A stretch of DNA of 64,000 nucleotides, from assembly GCA_022264855.1 (NCBI GenBank), contig JABYQU010000030.1:371880-435879 (forward strand), in the 5' to 3' direction. Below are positions 26,885 through 38,668 of this stretch, piece by piece; position 1 is the first letter of the stretch; each line of letters begins with the position of its first letter. The notes under the pieces are model-generated. The model was not told where the DNA came from and made no database searches. It saw only the letters and a list, made by a program, of their open reading frames with translations. Made by a program: the position numbers and the translations under genes. The stretch comes from Lenzites betulinus (lineage: Eukaryota > Basidiomycota > Agaricomycetes > Polyporales > Polyporaceae).

Positions 26885-28425
26885 CTACTGGTAGCTGGGA
26901 GGCGGTTCTGTGGCGTCCCGTAATTCCAGTGTCATTTGTTGCTGTACGTTCCTCATCCGCTCCATTTCTGCTCTGAGCTCGTTGAGCTCGTCGCGCAAGG
27001 CCGCGTCCGGTTCGCCTTCGCCGGACCGCGAGTGCACTGTGGAAGCTCTGCTCGGCGCTGAAACGGTGAACTTGAAGGTCGGAGACGTAGAGGCAGAAGG
27101 TTCGCTCGCGCTCGGAGGTGGATGTCTTGTTGCCAGAGCCTGTTCGACCTCCCGTACGCGCTGCGTGAGCTCAGCCTCGCGCTTCGCGACCTCCGTGCGC
27201 GCGAGGCGGGTCATCGAGTTCTCCGGTCCTTCTAGCCTTGTCTCCGTTCCGATCACGACGAGACGGGGCTGCTGCCCGCGCGTGAAGGGGTCCGTGTTGA
27301 TGCCGGTGAACTCCATGAGGGGCACGGCGGAATCCGAGGGTGACGGCTCCCGCGAAGAGGCAGCCGAGTGGTGGTAGTGTGAATGGCCGGGATTGGAATA
27401 AGGATATGTGAATGAGGCGGGGCTCTCTGAGTCATAGGGCAGCGGTATAGCAAGGGTGTCGCGATCGGCAGCAGGGGTGTCATCTTGCTCGTACGACCAT
27501 CGTTTCGATGTAGGCCCGCCGCTGTCGATGTGGTCCGCTGTGGAAGAATAGCGTCTTCTCCTGCGAAGGAAACCGAAGAGCAATATGCCGATACCGAGCA
27601 GTGATACGACTCCGGCTGCTGTCGCGCCAGCGATCACACCGACGCTTATATGCGAGTTGGAGGGTGAATTCGGGGAGGGACTCGCGCCGGTGCCTGACCC
27701 GGACGCCGACGTCGGAGATGCAGTAGTATTCCCTAGATCTTCCGTCGTCGTCCTGAGGCGAGCAGTGCCGTGAGTGAACTGGCATGCGGCTAGCTGGCGG
27801 GGAAGCCGCAGACTTACGTGTAGAGCGCGTAGTCAAACAGCATGCGCGAGTATCCTACCGAGTTGATTCGCAGCGTGTGGTTTCCTTGCGGCACGGTCCC
27901 GTTGAAGACGAGCACGTTGTAGTGGATGTCGTAATGGCCCGCCGCGTCGGTCTGGCCGGTGACGTCGTGGAAGAACTTGCCGGCCAGCTGGCCGTCGAGC
28001 TCGAACGTCATGTTCGAGACAGCGATTTGTATCTGATCGACCTCCGAGATGATGCAATATACAGCGATATAGTTTCCTGTCGTGTCCCCTCGACGTGAGT
28101 TATAGTGTACCAAGGAGCCAGGACGAAAGCGACGGGCCTCACCTTCAAAGTTGAGATCGACCGTGCGCGGCGGCGGGTCATCGGTTGTGCCGACGGAATC
28201 GTGCCAGGTACCGTTCCGCGCCATGCTCGGGTCCGGGTTGATGAGGCAATCATAGTCGTCGAAGCTGCACGGCTGGCCCTGTGACCAGTTTCCCGGTGGC
28301 GAGTAGACCGGCAGGGCCCCAGTAACTGCGTCTCCATACGTGTCGTCTATTGCGACAGTCCGGTTCACAGCAGCTGCAGCGAGGCGGGCGGCAAAGAGCA
28401 ACGATAGGAGGTAAATGAGCGACAT
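26885..28425 (-). CDS. Single-pass membrane protein with secreted N-terminal domain
   Basis: No named function. Read from 28425: a signal peptide (MSLIYLLSLLFAARLAAAAV), an extracellular beta-rich domain of about 180 residues with several N-glycosylation sites (NRT, NWS, NGT, NMT, NHT), and a Thr/Ser/Gly/Pro stalk. One transmembrane helix follows (VIAGATAAGVVSLLGIGILL), stopped by RRRRR, then a cytoplasmic tail of about 230 residues ending PPPSYQ. The tail has a predicted coiled coil (AKREAELTQRVREVEQAL and DELNELRAEMERMRNVQQQM). PPPSYQ is close to the PPxY form that binds WW domains of ubiquitin-ligase adaptors. Such proteins form large families in mushroom genomes. Introns lie near 28,140-28,080 and 27,815-27,750. 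The stop at 26885 is clear. Confidence 0.8.
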
Positions 28426-31131
28426 GGTAAGTATTCCGCTTGTAACGCCTCCAGGAGACGGACCCCGCTAGGGGATGCCACAGATCGGTCGCAAGTTGCT
28501 GGATGGTGGGCGAAAGAAAGGATGAGGAGGGTGGGTGCCAGCATCGCGAGTCGCGAAAGCCAACGACGACACATCGGGGCAAGTCCCGCTTAAGCTCCTT
28601 GACAGGTTTGATAAGACGTACATGACGCGGCCAAGATTGACACTTGAACGTGTTAGTTGGCTGCGTTTACCTTGGACTGTGTTAATGAATAGTGCGTGTG
28701 TCGCTAGAGAAGGGACGGAAAGAATAAATGGCTGAAGCTGACTGACCGCGTCTGTCAAAAGAGACGCCGCTCTTCCCAAAGAGGAGATCCGTAGATTCCA
28801 GACAGGAGTGTGATACGTATACACGCCTTGGCGGTCGTGACGCTCAGGACAACCTGTTACATATTAGTAGCACTTCCTTCAAAGCTTCGTCGTCTGCGCT
28901 ACACATACAATACCAGAAGACGTTCAAACGTGAAGGGGGCGCAGTTAAACCAGTGCCGCGACGTTTCCTTGCGAAACCCGTCCCGAGCTGTGCGGAGGGT
29001 CTGCGATGGACTACGGTCGCCGTGTGGCACTGTGACACCCGAGAAATCCGTAACACGTCCAGTGCGGTGTTGTCGAGACAGATAGGAGGGATGGACGCCT
29101 TGCAGTAATTCGCCATGTCATGGTTGTTTCGACTCGTAGCATGCTGGCTAAATTGGGTGTGCTTCCATAGCGTCGCCACGCCCGGGCGTTGCCTCTAGCG
29201 GCAACAGGGCTCTGAAGACTGAGCATGCGTAAGCCCGAGGTGTCAAAGCCTCCAAGAGGCGCAAGAATCGGCCGTGCTGTCGGAGGAATCAGAGGAACAT
29301 AATACATCCGTACTCATCTCGAGCGAACAACGTGCCTCGCAAGACCGAGTCTTGATCTCGAGCGCTGCATGTCTTGGTGGAGAGGAACAGCCATGATATC
29401 GCTTGGAGGTGCTGAGATTACGACGTCGACTAGCGGCCGAGCATGTGCGCATGTTCCGTTGTACCTATAGGATGCGGGGGGAGGTAGGCGGTCGGGTAAC
29501 ATGCGCCCAAATACTCCGAAAGTGCCTTCTATGTCCTAGCGCGAGTTGAGCCTGCAGGGCTGCGAGGCGACGAGATACGGGTGGATGTGACGTAGCGCCC
29601 CCAACTCTTCAAGTTAGGCCTGGTAGTAGCTGGGGGGAGCTGATTATGTAGTCTTCCTCGAGCATAAGAAGTCGTGCGCGGACCCGCAGCCAAGACATGG
29701 CGCTCCACCAGCGGCACAGCGCAAACCCTATGATAGTTCCGTCAGCGAGCACAACGCCGACCTGTGGCGACCGACCGGATGATGTTGTTCGGACCACGAC
29801 CTCGGCGGACGTGTGCCTTAGATGCGAACGGTGAGCACGATACATGGTCCCTATATCCCGCCAGGTCCCCCGAACGACGTACCGCCTTTGCGTAGCCACG
29901 AACTCTGTGATGCACCATCCACGGCCGAAAGGACGACAGAACGAGCGCGAGCGCGCCTCGCTCACTTATGTTCCAGATCCTACCTTCCAGATGCGGCCAA
30001 ATAATCACGATCGTCGCAGCGGGGCCACTCCGGAGGTTTGATGACCGGAACGGACGTCCCATCGAGTGGTTGGTCTTCTCTCTTTTGCAAAGGGGCGGCC
30101 GGGCGGAACGGGCTCGTGATGGGCTCTCGACGGCAGTCGGCAGCCTCAGAGGGTGAGTTTGGCATGTGAACACTGGCTTGCATGGGTACGCCGAACGGCT
30201 TCCGGGGCTCGTGCGAGGCACCCTGTGTACGTCACAAACCAAGAAGCCCAGTACTGCGGGGAACACCACCTAGCTTGAATACCGTCTTCCGAGCCATGCG
30301 TCAACGGGCCCGGGATTGTAGGGGTGCGCCGAGGCAGCGTGGCGGGCCCGGCGTGCAAGCTGACAGAGTTCGGCGTGCGGGTTCCGGCGGGTGCGGGAGC
30401 AGCTCAATCGACGCTGTACCAAGGAAAAACAGTCGGTCAGAACGCAGTTAGCCTCGTCGCGTGCACGAAAACACTGTCGGCCAAGGTACTCACCGAGGGG
30501 AAGATTTGTAGCTGCGCACCCGAAAGTGAAACTTGCCTGCGCATGCCGCCGCGACGGAGAGTATTACGACGACTGCGACGGCTCGGCTATTAATTTGTCG
30601 CCGCGGCGTGTCGCCGTGAGCATTGGCTGATGTGCTTTGGCTGCTGCAATACTGAGAAAGCGGGCACCGGGGCTGCACCCACCGAGCCGGCGGCCGCGCG
30701 GACGAGTTCCGGGGAGCGACAGGCTGGAGGGAGCAATGGGTGGATGCCCGCGCGAAAGCCGACTACCCGAGGGGCGCATGGCGAGGAGCAGTGCTCCGGC
30801 GGATCCAGGGGGTGCGAATATCTCGATACGCGGGGGCGGGCCTCCCGGGACGCGACGCAAGCGCTTGTCGGCAGTGTATGCAACACCCTACGCAGATTTC
30901 GAGCGTGTTCGACCGCCGCGGCCATCTGGACGCGCGACAACGATGCACGATGCGGGCGGCAGAGCTGGGGCAACGCCCTCCAGCATTCCATGAACCCATC
31001 CGTTGATGCGTCTGATTGTGGCCTTCTTCGGTCTTCGTTCTAACCCGACGCGGGGAAGCGCCCACCAACATTAAAAGCCTCCCCAGCCATGGCCTGCCCT
31101 CGACACACGCACAGCGCACTCTCCGCACGTC
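28426..31131. other. 2.7 kb interval with no recognisable gene
   Basis: Lies between head-to-head genes. Open frames exist on both strands (for example around 29,742-30,269 and 30,630-31,043), but all are arginine- and cysteine-rich shadows without domains or consistent splice structure. I found no transposase fragment, long repeat or tRNA. It is the longest empty stretch in the housekeeping part of the window. Confidence 0.5.
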
Positions 31132-32504
31132 ATGAACCCTGCAGATCCTACCAGCTTCCACCACTGTTACGCGGACCTGTCCACCGGCCGCCGGTACCAC
31201 TACATCGACCAGCTCCCCGCCAACTACAACCCCGCAACCCACAAGACCCTCGTCTGCATCCACGGCTTCCCTGACTGCTGGTAACGCCCCCCACGCTTCA
31301 CCTTGTGGGCGCCGGTGTATTGATCGACGCTGTCCGTAGGTACGGCTGGCGCTACCAGATCAAGCCCTGGGTCGAGCTGGGCTACCGCGTCGTCGCCCCC
31401 GATAAGCTGGGCTACGGCGAGACCGACAAGCCCCAGCATGAGGGCGAGTACTCCTCCAAGAAGATTGCGAACGACATCGCAGCCCTCATGGACTACCTGC
31501 ATCTACCAAAAGCCGTGAGTCCCCCCAGAAATTTATATCCCCTGACCTGCCACTCACCTCGAACGGGTCCTTCAGGTGATCGTCGGGCACGATTGGGGCT
31601 GCTTCATGGTCTCGCGCTTTGCGTTGTGGCATCCAGAGAGGCTGCAGGCACTGGTCTTGTGAGTCGACCGGTGCTCCATGCCTCCGTATCTGACCGCCAC
31701 TCGTCGATCATTTTTTCAGAATGTCCGTGCCGTTCGTACCTCCGGCGCAAACATATTCGTCGTTGGAACAGATCGTAGAGAGGGTCCCCAATTGGGGCTA
31801 CCATCTCTCCTTTGCGGCAAAGGGTTCGCACAACCATATCGAGCAACAGGTTAGCGACCGCATCTTCAGCAACACTCGTGCCGCGTTCTCACCGCGCGGC
31901 ATATCAGCTACCTAGGTTCCTCAGGTTAATTTTCCGGAAGAGGGCGCGCGACGCACAGCTCTCGAACTGGACTCTCACAGGAGGGCTTCCGAAGGTCCTT
32001 AACTCGACAGTTTTGGACGACGAAGGCACTGGCATCTTGAACCAGCAGGTACGCGCATCCGTTGCGGCGGTAGATCGAGCTGTGCACTGACCGGGTTGCC
32101 CGGTGCAGGAATTCGACTTCTATCTTGCACTGTTCGACAAGAGCATGCACGGGCCCCTGAATTACTATCGAACGACGCAGCATCGCTACACTGAGGAATT
32201 GGGTGAGTTTATCGATCCGCCACAGCGCGTGTGCCGCTCACCAAAGAATATCTGTCGTGCAGACCCGACGCTTCTTAAAGCGCCGCGGGATGACCTGCCG
32301 ATACTCATGATCATTGGCAAGGAGGACCCGACGTCGAATCAGGCCGCGCTGGATGCCACCAGGAAAATCATTCCACAAGTACAAATCAAACTGGTCGACG
32401 GGGTGGGGCACTGGCTGATGGTCGAGGCGAAGGACTTGATCACCGAGGCTATCCCGCGTTTTGTGCAAACCGCCCTCGACAGCGGCGTGCACACTAAGCT
32501 ATAA
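31132..32504 (+). CDS. Epoxide-hydrolase-like alpha/beta hydrolase
   Basis: Probably opens epoxides to diols by way of an aspartyl-ester intermediate; substrate unknown. Seven exons (31132-31280, 31340-31514, 31576-31658, 31720-31849, 31908-32048, 32109-32202, 32263-32504) give 337 residues, a normal length. The oxyanion motif is HGFPD at about residues 44-48. The nucleophile is Asp114 in VGHDWGCF, the likely acid is Asp279 in GKEDPTS, and the base is His307 in GVGHWLMVE. A cap-domain NYYRTTQHRY stretch carries the tyrosines that polarise the epoxide oxygen in this family. Asp rather than Ser at the nucleophile favours epoxide hydrolase or haloalkane dehalogenase over esterase. No signal peptide, so intracellular. 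Confidence 0.9.
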
Positions 32505-33044
32505 TTTATCTGCCTTCGTATTTATGTGGACTGTAGGATAGACTCGTAGACCATCGTACACGGCTTTATAAATATGGAACGATAGAGCACCTAGATGCAA
32601 TGTGTTGATCCCAAGAGCGGTGCAAGCGAGCGGATGCGTGCAATATCGTCGACGGGCCCGAGCTCGGGATCGTCGAGTCAGAAGAACACGAGCGATGTGC
32701 TGCGGTGGATGCGTGGGGGAGGACGAACGTCGTGGAAGAGAGCGAGAGTCAGCTCGATGTAGCGGATAGCAGATGGGAGTTGCTGACAAAGCGCGAGAGC
32801 GTCTCTGGCGCCTGCGGCCGTCGTGTCCTCCGTGCTCATTGCCACTCACGACGTCCTCACGCCCTCACCTGCTCTGCTATCCTTTTCGCCTCGTTCTTTC
32901 CCTGTCCAACGCTGTTCCGACCCCTACTTTGCACACCAAGCATAACACGTGATATATCAGTAACGCCGTACGTCGTTATCCAGGTAAAACATCTGCAGCA
33001 CAGCGTGCTAAACATTCTTTGTTTTCGCCCCTCAGATTCCCGTC
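32505..33044. promoter_or_regulatory. Upstream region of the Barentsz homologue, possible 5' UTR intron
   Basis: Tandem plus-strand genes. A GTAAAA at about 32,982 and a CAG at about 33,034, just before the start codon, could bound a 5' UTR intron. No other feature seen. Confidence 0.35.
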
Positions 33045-35675
33045 ATGCCCACCGCTGTATCTGCCCCATCCACCAGCTCGCGCAAGCCCATCGAGCGCTC
33101 CTTGTCCAACCCCATTCCCAAGAAGCGACGTCTTGTGAAAAGGAGAGGTCGGGCGAAGGATGAGTTCGAAAGCGACGAGGAGATCGAACGGGAGGTCAGG
33201 ACAGACTCGGAGACCGATGATGACCACTCCTCGATTGATTCCGAGTCGGACTCAGAGTCCTCGTCCGACGATCTCCACGCAGATGCCCACTCCGAAGTCG
33301 TAACCCCTAGCACGACTCAAAGTCCCCCTCCCGCGGTGCTCGTCGGCCTGCCTCGTGTCTCCTCCAAGGACGCTTCCGGTAGCCATGCAACCCTGTTCTC
33401 CGACACTACTAACTGGGCGGAGATGGTAGCGGATGAAGCCACGAATGGAGCATCGAGCCTGCCAGTCATCGATTTCGCGGACATGGAGACTGCCCGCCTC
33501 GAACCCACGGTAGCCCCTCCTGCGCCTCGTGCGCGCAAAAGTAACAAATCCGGCAAGAAAGCTGCCGCGCGGGCAGCGTCCGCTCCTCCCCGTCCTGCCT
33601 CCGCATCCGCACCCGCTGTTGCCTCTAAAACACCCATTGTCGAAGAGACTCCCGTGGAGGAGGAGGAAGAGCAGGCTGCCTCGACATCTCGAGAACGCGA
33701 TTCCCCCACCTCCGCGTTTCAGGGACGATCGCGCACACAGTCTGCCCGGCAAGCGTATCAACAGCGCCTTGAGACAGACCCGTCATTTGTCCCGAAAGTC
33801 GGAGAATTTTGGGGCCACGACGACCGTTTGTTGGACAAGGAGTACCGAAGCTTGAGCGGATGGTGGCGCGGGCAGTGGCAGTCTCGGGGACGCGGTCGCG
33901 GGAGTTTCGGACCTCGCGGTCGTGGCCGCGGAGGCTTCTTTCACCCACACAGAGGCCCCACCGACGAAGGCGATGGAGACGGGCACGATGAACCGGTCAC
34001 CGAAGAGGTGCCTCCTGTGGACCGCCAGTGGACACATGATGGATTTGAGGAGATGAAGAAACGGGATGAAAGGCGTCGCGCGCTTCAGGACCAACAAGCG
34101 CCAACCCCTTCAACTCGTGGGTTCGGGTTCCGTGGTAAGGGCTTTGTCCCTGCCCGAGGCAGAGGCGGTTTCGGTCGCGGCGGCATGCCTTCACCTTCCC
34201 CATCGCAGCCCGCATCGTCGTCAAACGTTTCGATGGGTGATCGTGTTTGGTACCCTCAGAAGCCAGAACGAATGTGGACCAAGCAGCACGAGATCTTCCT
34301 CTACCATGACGTCGCGACCAAGGCACGCCCCGGTGCAGGTCCCGGTGTCCGTATCAAGCTTCCCGGGCTGAAGCAGCCTTCTATCGTCCGGCTGCCCCCA
34401 CGCTCTCAGCCATCTCATCCATCAAACACTCACGAGTCGACACCCTCGGTACAGGACGAAGGGGAGAAAGGATTCACCGTTCGGCTCCCACCACGCCCCG
34501 GAAAGGAGAAGGCCGCCGAACAGCCCTCTACGGAGCCTGCTGCGCCCGAGGCGCCCACAACCACAGGGGAGGAGCTGTCCATCGACGAAATCTTCACTGT
34601 GCGACCCCATGTTGTACCGAATCGCCGCGTTGACTTCTCCATTCCTACGAGGTCTGTCTCCGAGGACGCATTACATCATTCCACTCGGGCGAGAATACCC
34701 TCCCCAGCCCAATCCTCTTCTTCCCAACCACGCGGTTTCGCCGAGCCGCCTCTCAACCCCTACGAGCAGCTAACGGCACCGATTTTACCTGTCACCGGGG
34801 ACACCGAGCCGAGCCCGCAAATACTGGAGACCATTTTGAGGCGTTCACCTTTGTCGGAGGAGGTTCCTTCCGGTCCCGCGCCTCCGCTCGTGGAGGAGCC
34901 GCAGCCACAGCGCCCAGTGCCGCCGGTGCTGCATCCTCTGCAGACCAGCTTCTCCCCGGTACCGCCAACCTCGCCTCCGTATGGATCGCCGTACGCGTTC
35001 GCTCCTGCACTGCCACCCGGTGTCGCTGTCAACCATCAGGGCATGCCGTACGAGTATGCAACCGGTCGGCCTGTGTACATTCAGCCAACGCCTCCGCCGA
35101 TGTTCACGCCGCGTCCAATGATGCACGGGCACCATCCATCGCTCAGCATTCCGTTTGTTCCTTCACACCTCCGCCATCACTCCGGCGCCTCCCCCGATTT
35201 CCTTGCTCATCCCCATACACCGCACACACCGCCAATGGCGTCCTTCGTGGACCCCGCCACCGGCGTACCCATTTTTGCTCCCCCGCGTCAAAGCAGTCGC
35301 ATTGAGATCCGCGCCCCGACGGATGCTGCGGACGGCAAGAAGTCCAGGCCGTCTCACCAACGCAGCGGCCTGTCGACCTCGAGCATTTCTGTGGATGTCG
35401 CCGCGCCGCAGGCATCCTACTTCACGCCTCCGTCCGTCGCCGGTGCCGAGCAGGTCTACCCCGAGGATCCGGCGGCGCAGTCGCAGGGCATGGAGCACTC
35501 CCAAGGCCCGCCAATGGATCCTGCAATGGCGTACGCCCCGTACCCTCAGCCGTACTACTACCCCGAGCAATACGGCTACGCACCGTATGTAGACATGTCG
35601 CAGCAAGTCATGCACTACGAGATGTACCCGCCCGAGCACCACCCCTCCCACTCTCAGCCTGTTGTCTACTACTAG
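33045..35675 (+). CDS. CASC3/Barentsz (MLN51) homologue with Btz domain
   Basis: Exon junction complex component that clamps eIF4A3 onto spliced mRNA. One uninterrupted frame of 876 residues, unusual among its intron-rich neighbours. The N-terminal 90 residues are basic then acidic (PKKRRLVKRRGR, a likely nuclear localisation signal, then an Asp/Glu/Ser run). The Btz domain is at about residues 225-300, with PSFVPKVGEFWGHDDR and LSGWWRGQW followed by RGRGRGSFGPRGRGRGG and later RQWTHDGFEEMKKR. In animal proteins the FxPxxGxFWxHDxR pattern contacts eIF4A3. The remaining 550 residues are Pro/Ser/Tyr-rich and probably disordered. The start is the first ATG after a probable 5' UTR intron. Confidence 0.9.
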   Translation: MPTAVSAPSTSSRKPIERSLSNPIPKKRRLVKRRGRAKDEFESDEEIEREVRTDSETDDDHSSIDSESDSESSSDDLHADAHSEVVTPSTTQSPPPAVLVGLPRVSSKDASGSHATLFSDTTNWAEMVADEATNGASSLPVIDFADMETARLEPTVAPPAPRARKSNKSGKKAAARAASAPPRPASASAPAVASKTPIVEETPVEEEEEQAASTSRERDSPTSAFQGRSRTQSARQAYQQRLETDPSFVPKVGEFWGHDDRLLDKEYRSLSGWWRGQWQSRGRGRGSFGPRGRGRGGFFHPHRGPTDEGDGDGHDEPVTEEVPPVDRQWTHDGFEEMKKRDERRRALQDQQAPTPSTRGFGFRGKGFVPARGRGGFGRGGMPSPSPSQPASSSNVSMGDRVWYPQKPERMWTKQHEIFLYHDVATKARPGAGPGVRIKLPGLKQPSIVRLPPRSQPSHPSNTHESTPSVQDEGEKGFTVRLPPRPGKEKAAEQPSTEPAAPEAPTTTGEELSIDEIFTVRPHVVPNRRVDFSIPTRSVSEDALHHSTRARIPSPAQSSSSQPRGFAEPPLNPYEQLTAPILPVTGDTEPSPQILETILRRSPLSEEVPSGPAPPLVEEPQPQRPVPPVLHPLQTSFSPVPPTSPPYGSPYAFAPALPPGVAVNHQGMPYEYATGRPVYIQPTPPPMFTPRPMMHGHHPSLSIPFVPSHLRHHSGASPDFLAHPHTPHTPPMASFVDPATGVPIFAPPRQSSRIEIRAPTDAADGKKSRPSHQRSGLSTSSISVDVAAPQASYFTPPSVAGAEQVYPEDPAAQSQGMEHSQGPPMDPAMAYAPYPQPYYYPEQYGYAPYVDMSQQVMHYEMYPPEHHPSHSQPVVYY

Positions 35676-36189
35676 TCGACCCGCATTGTTTTTTTCCCTG
35701 TTTACCTCGCTTTCCGATGTTTTTCCACACGATTCGGACGCCTTCGTCTGAGTTTTCTTCCCGGCGCCTCCCCACTCTTCTCCTGACCTGATCCTGATTC
35801 CGTACGCGTGTGCGACTGCGTTGCAACTTCTTTATCCCGGTCTTTGTGCTCCTTTATATGTGACAGTGTCGTATCGTTCCATGCAAGTTACATTACATGT
35901 GCTCTCTTGACCATGCCCTTCCCGACAGTTATCACGATTTTACACTGCAATCATCAGATGTTTTGGTCCGTTGTACCGTGCTCCGTTGTGTGTCATCCTC
36001 GTACATCATGCATGATGTGTGCCTCCCCGTACATACTGCATATACACTGCCGTTGCAGATGCGAACGTCTCTGCTGTGTTAATATAATGTAAGCGGTATG
36101 CTGTGTGCCCGACACCATTGAGTCGTCAAGCTACACGACTAATTGATTTGTCCAGTGCCCCGATATATAACACATCCTTGGATCTATAT
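35676..36189. other. Intergenic region between convergent genes
   Basis: 3' UTRs of the Barentsz homologue (+) and the MFS transporter (-). Thymine-rich runs after 35,680 fit a transcript end. No gene seen. Confidence 0.45.
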
Positions 36190-38130
36190 CTACTCAATCC
36201 TCCTCCCGATCTTTGGCACGAGCAACCAACAGATCCCCTGCGCGCCCAGCAAAGCAACGACGGTCGGCTCGACGACCCAGATGCCGCGTTTCGTGCTCAT
36301 GACGCCGATGACGAGCGGCCAGAACGCGCTCCCGCTCTGCCCGACGGAGCTCATGAGCGCGAACGCGTCCGCGTGCAGCGCGCGCGGGACGAGCTTCCCG
36401 CCCGCCGTGATCGCGGCGGTGTAGAACGTCGAGATCGCGACGCCGACGAGCGCGGTGCACACCGCGGTCGACGCGAGCACCGGCACGAACCAGGCGACGC
36501 ACTCGAGCGCGATCGCGAAGAGCAGGTACACGAGCACCGCTCTGCGCTCGCCCATCAGCACATTTAGCGGCGGGAGGAAGATCCGCCCGAGCGCGATGCC
36601 TGTGTGGAGCGGGGTCCGGAGCCGTGAGGTGCGGCGAGGGCGGGACGGGTGGTGCGACGTACCGAGGTAGAAGCATGAGGCGACCCATGATGCGCCTTCG
36701 GGGCTGCCTTTGCGGACCTCGAGGATGTATGACACGATCCAGCCGCCGCTTTTTGATATGAAATAAGTCGTAGACTCGCGGGAGCAGAACCATGTGCCGG
36801 AACTTACATTGACTCCTCCGCTCCCACGTAGAGCATGAGGAAGATGGCGAGCGTCCAGACAGCACGGCTACGGAGGGTCGCACGCAATACGCCGCTAGTA
36901 ATAGGGGCACCTTCCGCAGAGGTCCTCTCATTCGGCAGCTGGGGGAGCGCCTGCAGATTGCGGAATGCCAACCAGGCCAACGCGAAGACAGGAATATTCA
37001 TCGCGACGTTTGTCGTATAGAAGAAATGGTACTAGACGGTGTCAACTTAGGTTAATTCAGGACAACAGTATATTATGAGAACATACCGGAACGCCTCGGG
37101 AGACCATAGCTGTGGCTACGAGAGGACTGGCAAATGCACCAAGACCATAGATCCCGTGCAGTATGCCGGTCCACATGAGCGGCTTGTTGAGGATGGCAAA
37201 GTAGGCATTACACAAGCCCAACTAGTATACATAGGACAGTTAGACATAGAACGCACTAAGCACCAACGCGCACGGCTCGTACCTGTGTTGCAAACGCAAT
37301 GCCAATAACAAAGTAGGCGAAGCACATAAGGCCAAAGTTCTTTTGTTGGGAACTGTTGATGATGTTCTGTCACGCAAAGCGATACTGGGTGAGCAGGCAT
37401 TACGGTATTCATGAAGGTGAGATATACCCCGGCAAGTTCGACGATCACTGAGATGAGCATAGCATGCCCATAACCAACGCGCCGAGACAAGGCCCCAGTG
37501 CCTGCAGCTGCGACCACATACCCCAGGAAGGTAGACACGAACAGCACGGATACGCGGGCATAGCTGATATTGTAGTTGCTCTCGATAACTGGTAGCAGGG
37601 CACCAGTGGACCCACCGCTGCGCAAGATTTGTGTGAGCGTTCACAATACAAACGAAATCGAAAGAAACATAGCCCACTGACTTCCAGCCAGCCAAAAACA
37701 GCGTCGCAAATGCAGACGCCATCCGAAGATAGCGCAGGCCCTTAGTTTCCTCGAGGGGATCTGCCAGCAATTCCGACGCCCCCACTTGGGCTGGAGGGTA
37801 TGTGGCCATGTCTAGCTGAGGAAGAGCAGGGGTAACGTCTGCCATAGCTGTTTCCAGTGCGGTTTGGTCGATTCCATCTTTCTCTCCGTGAAGGGTGCCA
37901 ACAATTGTGTCGTTTGTGCCAAGTCTACCGAATGGCGGACGAGCGGCCAGTTGTACCTCAGTATCTCGTACTCCGCTGGTGACAACGCCAGATACCCCAA
38001 TGACAGCTGCAGTATCCTGGGGGTGGTTCACCTCTGACGACGAGGACGGCTCATGGTGGACGTGTACATCTGAGTCGGTCAGTGGTTCTAACGGAATGTG
38101 CAAGCCAACGACATCGATGTCGGTATTCAT
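36190..38130 (-). CDS. Major facilitator superfamily transporter
   Basis: Twelve-helix secondary transporter, closest in feel to the fungal group annotated as bypass-of-stop-codon-6-like; substrate unknown. The start at 38130 gives MNTDIDVVGLHIPLEPLTDS. About 130 hydrophilic residues come before the first helix (RMASAFATLFLAGW), a longer N-terminal extension than usual. Later exons give GALLPVIESNYNISYARVSV, VSTFLGYVVAAAGTGALSRR with GYGHAMLISVIVEL (the loop 2-3 region of MFS), GIYGLGAFASPLVATAMVSR, GRIFLPPLNVLMGERRAVLV and GVAISTFYTAAITAGGKLVP. The last helix is ALLGAQGICWLLVPKIGRR, and the stop is at 36190. Introns near 37,680, 37,400, 37,240, 37,060, 36,790 and 36,640 are short. Confidence 0.87.
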
Positions 38131-38668
38131 GACGGGGGTAGACGAGGAAGGTGGTGGGCAAAGGAGAGATGATTGCGGGGTCGCTGAACTATGCCGTAAT
38201 GCGCATGTCGGGCCGGAATGAAGGCCGCCTAACAGGATGGTCAGTGCGCGCAGGTTGTGGTATCAGAGACCGGTCGAGGCTTGAAGCTTGAGCCGTGCTG
38301 ACTGATCCATTGGCATTGTCATAAGTAAGTTAGCAGGCGGTTGCCCCAGAATAACTTTCTTGCAGCAGCATGAAGCGCACTGATAAAAGTATCAGTTCCA
38401 AAGATTGCAACGCACGTCACTGCCAGGGCACTCCTCTGGACGTACCTTCGGTTCCTGCGTGCTGTAGAAATTGTGGAGACATTACTCAATGTCTGATGTA
38501 TCGGGAATTAGTTAGTCACCGTCCCTTGACGTCATACCAGATCCGAAGGCTTTCGAGACCTTGAATGTGAAGTTGTAAGCCAAGTTTGTTCATGGGGCTA
38601 TCAATGGTATCGTGTAGACGCAAAACATCCATCCCAACGTATCGAGACCTCAAAGAAGTACAGCGAAC
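38131..38668. other. Intergenic region, MFS promoter and dynein-chain 3' UTR
   Basis: Both flanking genes run on the minus strand. No open frame with domain character and no clear repeat. Confidence 0.4.

Noticed and set aside
29742..30269. 175-codon minus-strand frame in the empty interval
   Set aside because: Arg/Pro/Ser-rich without domains or consistent splice sites; competing frames on the other strand look equally good.
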